Shown here piece by piece: positions 59,097 through 64,000 of a stretch of DNA of 64,000 bases. The DNA is from Limnohabitans sp. 2KL-1 (GTDB taxonomy: Bacteria > Pseudomonadota > Gammaproteobacteria > Burkholderiales > Burkholderiaceae_C). The translations under genes and the position numbers were made by a program. Location: NCBI RefSeq assembly GCF_003063435.1, contig NZ_NESL01000001.1, forward strand, positions 1-64,000, written 5' to 3'. Numbering within the stretch: the first letter of the stretch is position 1; the number at the start of each line of letters is the position of its first letter. The notes under the pieces are model-generated. The model had not been told where the DNA came from. It was given only the letters and a program-made list of their open reading frames with translations, and searched no databases.

Positions 59097-61181
59097 TCAC
59101 AGCACGGCGTCTGTTCTGCCACAGGATTCGGTGGGCAAGGTGAAACGGAACACCGTGCCTTTGGGCTGCAGGGCTTCAAATTCAAGATGGCCGCCATGTT
59201 GCTCGACGACGGTGCGGCACAAACTCAGGCCCAAACCCATGCCTTCGGGTTTGGTGGTGAAGAAGGGCGTGAACAATTGCTGGGCCACATCCTGCGCAAC
59301 ACCGACACCCAGATCGGTGACAGAAAATTCGACCCACCCTTGTTCGGCATTGGAGGCCGCGCGCCGGGCCTGCAGCACCAGCACGCGTTCCCGGCAATCG
59401 GGCCAGTCCATGGCTTGCATGCCGTTGCGTGCCAGATTCAACAGCACTTGCTCGACCATGGTGCGGTCGCACACCACCTGGGACAGTTTGGGCTCGACGC
59501 GGGTGTGCACCCGTACTTGCAGTTTGCGCGCTTGCAAGTTCACCAAGGGGGCGATGGCATCCAGCAGCGCTTGGGGCGGTACGGCTTCGCGGGTCTGGTC
59601 ACGGCGGCGCACAAAGTCGTGCACGCTGTTGATCACGCGTCCCGCGCGCTCGGCCTGCTCGGCAATGCGGCGCAAGGCCATGTGTACATCGTCCAGCGTT
59701 TGCGGCTCGGCACCAGGGTTTTTCAGCAAGTTCAAGGAGCCATTGGCATAACTGGCAATAGCGGCGAGGGGTTGGTTCAACTCGTGGCTGAGCAAGGAGG
59801 CCATTTCGCCCACGGTAGCCAGTCGGGCGGTGGCTTGCAGGCGTTCCTGGCTGGCGCGTGAGAGTTCTTCGATGCGGCGTTGTTCGCTGATGTCGATCAC
59901 CGCGCCCATCCAGCCGGTTTGCTGGCCTTGCACGCTGATCAGTGGTGCCTCGATGATCAGGACCGGAAAGCGCGTGCCGTCCTGGCGCATGAAGACCGAT
60001 TCAAAACCTTCGCGTGGTGGCACATTGCCCGCCAGGCGGATGGCCTGACGTTGCTGGTATTCGTCCACCATCTCCGGTGGCCAATAGGGCATGGGGGCAT
60101 TGTGTCCGATCAGCATCTCGGCATGGAGTCCGACCATTTGGCAAAAGGCCGGGTTCACATAAGTGATGCGTCCTTCCAAATCACGCGCGCGCAGGCCTGT
60201 GACCAGAGAGTCTTCCATGGCTTTGCGAAAAGCCAGTGCTTCGGCCAGATCGCGCTCGGCTTTCAGGCGTCGGCGCGAGTCTTTGGCCAGCAACACCATC
60301 ACGGTCACCAAGGCAATCGACATGCCTGTCACCAGCGCGGTCAATACGTTGGGAAACAGATCCGGCTCGCTGCGGCGACCATCCATGCGCAAGACCAGGG
60401 TGTTGCCGGGCAGGTCCACCAATTGCTGTGCGGTGAAGACACGCAGGCCACGGCGTTGACTTCCTGCGATGGCCAGGCGCGTGCCATCAGGTTCGGTGAA
60501 CGAGACCTCATTGCGGCGGCCAAAGCTGTTGCCCAGACGCGCATTGAGCAACTCTTGCAGGCTGTAGGTGACCACCGTGAACCCCACAAGTTCACCCGCC
60601 TGCATGTTGGGTAAACACAACTCCATGACTTCAAAGCCCTGTCCGTCGTTTTGGGGCAGGAAATAAGAACTGGAATACGCGGCACTGCTCGAGCGCCGTG
60701 CGCGCAAACAAGATTGCAGCGTTTCGTTCAGGGTGTCTGCACGGGGAGAACGTTCAAACACCGGGGCGCGCAAGGGCGAATCGACAAAGTTTTTCAGAAT
60801 CAGGTCCTTGTCACGCCATTCGATGCGCAACAAATCGCGGTTCTCACGCAACAAGGCATGGGCCTCGACCGACCAGAAGGCCTCGGAAGCCAGGGTGGAT
60901 TGCAAGCCTTGCAGCGCTTGCACGTGCCGCGACAGCTGGGTGCGCAAATCACTGACCGCGTCGGCCGTGTCCCGTTCCAGTTCGGCCTGTAGCTGGCTGG
61001 CTTCGTAGCGCCCGGCAAGCCAGACCAGGGTGATCAGCACGGCGATGACCAAAGTGATCAGGGCACTCCACAAAGAACGTCGACCACGCCCTCCTGGAAA
61101 TGCATCTTCGACGGCCTGCCACCAGGCCATGGCACGCGCTTTGAGCGTTTGGGACAGGTCCCGCAAGGCATCGTTTGTCAT
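59097..61181 (-). CDS. PAS-domain sensor histidine kinase (DctS/FixL-like)
   Basis: 694 residues. A transmembrane helix at about 40-60 and another at about 285-305 enclose a periplasmic sensor of some 220 residues. A PAS domain (about 335-450, GRITYVNPAFCQMVGLHAEM) precedes a FixL-type HisKA (EMASLLSHELNQPLAAIASY) and HATPase with NLARNGMQAM, DLGVGVA and GMGLGLSLCRTVVEQHGGHL. The layout is that of DctS of Rhodobacter-type C4-dicarboxylate sensing. Its partner is the adjacent FixJ-type regulator. The ligand is not provable from sequence. Confidence 0.9.
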   Translation of the reverse strand: MTNDALRDLSQTLKARAMAWWQAVEDAFPGGRGRRSLWSALITLVIAVLITLVWLAGRYEASQLQAELERDTADAVSDLRTQLSRHVQALQGLQSTLASEAFWSVEAHALLRENRDLLRIEWRDKDLILKNFVDSPLRAPVFERSPRADTLNETLQSCLRARRSSSAAYSSSYFLPQNDGQGFEVMELCLPNMQAGELVGFTVVTYSLQELLNARLGNSFGRRNEVSFTEPDGTRLAIAGSQRRGLRVFTAQQLVDLPGNTLVLRMDGRRSEPDLFPNVLTALVTGMSIALVTVMVLLAKDSRRRLKAERDLAEALAFRKAMEDSLVTGLRARDLEGRITYVNPAFCQMVGLHAEMLIGHNAPMPYWPPEMVDEYQQRQAIRLAGNVPPREGFESVFMRQDGTRFPVLIIEAPLISVQGQQTGWMGAVIDISEQRRIEELSRASQERLQATARLATVGEMASLLSHELNQPLAAIASYANGSLNLLKNPGAEPQTLDDVHMALRRIAEQAERAGRVINSVHDFVRRRDQTREAVPPQALLDAIAPLVNLQARKLQVRVHTRVEPKLSQVVCDRTMVEQVLLNLARNGMQAMDWPDCRERVLVLQARRAASNAEQGWVEFSVTDLGVGVAQDVAQQLFTPFFTTKPEGMGLGLSLCRTVVEQHGGHLEFEALQPKGTVFRFTLPTESCGRTDAVL

Positions 61182-61302
61182 GCCGGCATTGTCGTGGATG
61201 CGCGAAAGGGAGCGGCACGGAAAGCCTTGGGTGGATTTTGCATTGGGCGAGCGAGCGTGGTGGTGAGCAATACCCGCTCAGGTCATGGGCCACGACCGCG
61301 CA

Positions 61303-63996
61303 TCAAGGCGAAGAAGCTGGCCCGCTGCTCGGTCCGGGTGTGGCGCGTTTGTCGATGCGTGTGACCCGCGGGTCTGTCCAGCTGCCATCGATCATGAATT
61401 CCTGCGTGGATGCTTGTGACAGGGGGTTTTGCAACAACCATTGCGCCAAAAAAGTGGTCAAACCCACCATCGGGTTAAGCGCAAGTCCAGCCAACAATGA
61501 GGCCGTGCCGGCGTCCACCACGGGCAAAATCACCGCCCGCAACCTTTGCGTTTCTTGGGCCAGGTTGGCCGACCCGTCGAGTTGAACCACGGCATTGACC
61601 CCCTTGATTTGAAGGTTCCGCGTGCTTGCCATGCCGTGCACGATGGTCACATCGCCGTGTACCGAATCAAAGGCAAAGCCATCGGAAAAGACGTCCCGAA
61701 AGTCAAGCAACAAGCGCCTGGGCAAGGCCTGCAGACTCAGCACCCCCAGCAGTTTGGCGGCACCGGCATCGGCTTTCAGAAACTGGCCTTTGCCCATGTT
61801 CACCTCAAAGTGGCCATTCATGCTGGGGTAATGCAGGCTCAGGGGTGAGCCCTGCCAGCTCACGGTGCCTTCGAGTTTGCCGGTGCCGTTGCGCAAGGCA
61901 TCCGGGGTGCCCAGGCGCGTCAGCAGGGCCCCGGCATCGTTCACGTCCAGCACGAAGTTCATTTCCGTTTTACGCAAGGGACTGCCTTCGCGTGCGGCCA
62001 GCCACCGGCCCGTGCTGCGCAAGCTGCCTTCGGGCAACTGAATGTTGAATTTTTTAAGCTGCCATTCAGCGGTGTTCGGGCTGTAGGGCGCGGGGGTGTC
62101 GGTGTTGATGGCTTCGATCTCGATGCGACCGAGTTTCTTGCCGCGCAGCTCCAGTTCGTCGACCACGATGTCCAGTGCCGGCAATTTTGCCGATGGGGTT
62201 TCGAGCAAGGTTTCCACTTCGGCCGCACTGGACGGCGGCAGGTTGAGCCGGCTCAGGCGAGCGAACAATTGGCCGGGCGGATTGTTCAGGGATGGCCGAA
62301 AAGTAAAATACCCGCTCAGTTCTTGCGCGTCGATGTTGGCTTGCCACTGGCTGCCATCGCGGGTGCCACCGGCCACCACCTGGTGCAAGGTGCGGTCTTC
62401 AGCGGTCAAGGTGTTGGCTTTCAGGCCGATGCGCGTTGGCAGGTAGGCTGACCAAGCGGCGGCTGGATGACCCGGGCTGGTCGAGGATGCGAGCGCAGGC
62501 ACCAAGTCTCGCCATTCGTCCAGGGACAGTCGGTCCATCACCACGTTGGCGGTGACCCCGGTTTCGGACAGTGTCGGCAATTTTTCGCCCGCCACACCCA
62601 GACTCAAGCTGCCACGCAAGACCCGGGGTGTGGCCCCCGATACATCGCGCACATAGTGAACCCGCGCGACATCACCCAAGGTCACCTGAATCTGGTCTTG
62701 CAGCCCGGGTGGGTCACCTTGTGGCTGGATGCGAATGGACAAGGGCATGGCGCTGTTGGTTGTTTTGCCCAAAGGGGCAGGCAGCTGCAAAGACAAGCCT
62801 TCCAGTGTGCTTTGCAGGCTCAGATCGGGCTGGCCTTGTTGCCAGCCCAGCCGTGCGCTGTAGGCCGTGGACCCGCCAGCGTGCTGTGCCAGGCCATCTA
62901 TCGGGAAAAACTCGCGTGCGGCGCGCAAGGCGGTCGCGCTCACTCGCCCTTGTGCATGAAAAAGAACCGCAGGCTCGGCCCCCGATGCCGCAACGGTGCC
63001 CGAAGCTGCAGCCGCTCCGGCGTGCGACCCTGTGGCGCGCAGGCCCCCCTCGATCTGTACCGGGCCGCCCAACATCTGGGCCTGTAATTTGTTGACGCCA
63101 AAACCCCCTTCATGGAACTGCAGCGTGCCCTGGATTTTTTCCAGCCAAGGGGTGGCCGATGTGATGCGCAGATCGTTGCCATTGAATTGCACGCTGCCTT
63201 GTACCTGCGTGCTTTCTGGTGTCAGCAAGGGTACGTTCAACTTGAAGCGGGTTTGCAGCGGGCCCGTCCCTTGGGCCTCTTGCAGCACGCCTGACAACAT
63301 GGCGTTCAGTGGGGATTGCCGGATCAAGTTCAGCACCTGCGGGGCACTGGCCCGGCTCTCGGCGCTCACTTGCAGGAGGGGTTGGTGGGCCATGTCAGCG
63401 ATTTCGGTCATCGGTGCGCTCAGCACAAACCCATTGCTGGCGTCACCCGTTCGCGCTGTGGCATCGGTGAGTTTCATGCCCAAGCGGTCAAACGTGAGTT
63501 GTCCTTGTAAACCCTGTAAACGCGGCCAGGGAACAGCCCCCTTGGACATGAAAGACGCGGGCATCATGTCGTATGACACATCCTTGAGTCGACCAGAAAA
63601 CCGGAATTCGCCTTCTTCTGGGTGGGCAAAAGGCAGTTTGGACAAGTTGCCCTGCACTTTGACCTTGACGTCCGAATACTGTCCTTTCACCAGCGCATCG
63701 CGCACGTAATGCCGAACCGATTCGGGCAAGCTCAGGGGCAGGTAGCGGTGCGCGGCCGTGACATCGGCGCGTGTGATGCTGCCCTGCAGGTCCAGCACAC
63801 CCGGGCCTGCGCCGCCCGGCAAGGCCTGCCATTGACCGTGCCATTCGCCTTGCAAATCGGCATTGGCCAGTTTCAGGTGCCATTGCGGCACACGCCAGTG
63901 TGTGCCTTGGGCGTGCGTCTCGCGTTCCCACCGCAAACGGGCTTGCACGCTGTGCACAGGCACTTCAGCCGGTGAGAGCACGCCCGGGAACCACAA
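61303..63996 (-). CDS. YhdP-like AsmA-superfamily envelope protein (5' end beyond window)
   Basis: 897 residues visible; the N-terminus lies beyond base 64000. Long beta-rich repetitive AsmA/DUF3971 protein with the YhdP C-terminal block FLKADAGAAKLLGVLSLQAL, PRRLLLDFRDVFSDGFAFD, GVNAVVQLDGSANLAQETQR and NPMVGLTTFLAQWLLQNPLS. YhdP, TamB and YdbH are periplasm-spanning bridges that carry phospholipids to the outer membrane. Family members are about 1300 residues, so roughly a third is missing here through the window edge, not through damage. It is 121 bases upstream of the PAS kinase. Confidence 0.87.
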   Translation of the reverse strand: MWFPGVLSPAEVPVHSVQARLRWERETHAQGTHWRVPQWHLKLANADLQGEWHGQWQALPGGAGPGVLDLQGSITRADVTAAHRYLPLSLPESVRHYVRDALVKGQYSDVKVKVQGNLSKLPFAHPEEGEFRFSGRLKDVSYDMMPASFMSKGAVPWPRLQGLQGQLTFDRLGMKLTDATARTGDASNGFVLSAPMTEIADMAHQPLLQVSAESRASAPQVLNLIRQSPLNAMLSGVLQEAQGTGPLQTRFKLNVPLLTPESTQVQGSVQFNGNDLRITSATPWLEKIQGTLQFHEGGFGVNKLQAQMLGGPVQIEGGLRATGSHAGAAAASGTVAASGAEPAVLFHAQGRVSATALRAAREFFPIDGLAQHAGGSTAYSARLGWQQGQPDLSLQSTLEGLSLQLPAPLGKTTNSAMPLSIRIQPQGDPPGLQDQIQVTLGDVARVHYVRDVSGATPRVLRGSLSLGVAGEKLPTLSETGVTANVVMDRLSLDEWRDLVPALASSTSPGHPAAAWSAYLPTRIGLKANTLTAEDRTLHQVVAGGTRDGSQWQANIDAQELSGYFTFRPSLNNPPGQLFARLSRLNLPPSSAAEVETLLETPSAKLPALDIVVDELELRGKKLGRIEIEAINTDTPAPYSPNTAEWQLKKFNIQLPEGSLRSTGRWLAAREGSPLRKTEMNFVLDVNDAGALLTRLGTPDALRNGTGKLEGTVSWQGSPLSLHYPSMNGHFEVNMGKGQFLKADAGAAKLLGVLSLQALPRRLLLDFRDVFSDGFAFDSVHGDVTIVHGMASTRNLQIKGVNAVVQLDGSANLAQETQRLRAVILPVVDAGTASLLAGLALNPMVGLTTFLAQWLLQNPLSQASTQEFMIDGSWTDPRVTRIDKRATPGPSSGPASSP

Positions 63997-64000
63997 AGCG

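Noticed and set aside
1-64000. tRNA, rRNA, CRISPR arrays, prophage or integrase genes
   Set aside because: I looked for them on both strands and saw none that I could support.

Overview
The window looks like an origin-proximal stretch of a Burkholderiales chromosome, most likely Comamonadaceae (Limnohabitans/Rhodoferax-like). The support is moderately high GC, the actinobacterial/pseudomonad-type long DapD, a large fused indolepyruvate:ferredoxin oxidoreductase, an AcuI-type reductase, a DctS/DctR-like pair, and the mnmG-rsmG-parA-parB order with perfect parS sites. Family and genus are inferences; no rRNA, tRNA, CRISPR array or transposase was seen.

Layout. 0-6 kb: a broken ABC-transporter gene, a universal stress protein behind an FNR-like box, a TetR regulator, PhoD, an EamA permease and AcuI. 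6-17 kb: an accessory island with three HipA-family kinases (two with HipB-like partners, one YjjJ type), an N6-adenine methyltransferase, a degraded rhuM, BrnT/BrnA and HigB/HigA, interrupted by the housekeeping gene dapD. In this island the 3' ends of the methyltransferase gene and of dapD are each duplicated on the far side of an inserted module. 17-28 kb: metabolic and surface genes, including a six-repeat type I-secreted protein with a cyclophilin lipoprotein, acetoacetate-CoA ligase, cobalamin adenosyltransferase and a GlcD-like oxidase.

28-37 kb holds two tandem copies of a unit [parB, hybrid kinase a, hybrid kinase b], all on the minus strand. The kinases are clearly diverged paralogues, but the two parB genes differ at only three of about 926 bases. 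Upstream follow an RBBP9-like hydrolase, parA, lysE, rsmG and mnmG, with four parS or near-parS sites. Then come an Lrp regulator, the oxidoreductase and minC-minD-minE.

The most striking structure is a pair of oriC-like modules at 48.92-49.13 kb and 54.41-54.62 kb. They are inverted relative to each other and share the same internal spacing (three DnaA boxes, three unexplained conserved blocks, a 13-base spacer, DnaA-trio-like repeats and an AT-rich stretch). The unwinding elements point outward, and about 5.3 kb of envelope and copper genes lies between them (DUF2788, DUF2189, Spy-like, DUF2892, copZ, copA, hemerythrin). With parAB/parS and minCDE next door this is a good candidate for a doubled replication origin. 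dnaA is not in the window.

54.6-64 kb carries a secreted protein, a class II aldolase, a YkgJ-type cysteine cluster protein, MltA, an NlpC/P60 lipoprotein, a FixJ-type regulator with its PAS kinase, and a YhdP-like AsmA protein cut by the window edge.
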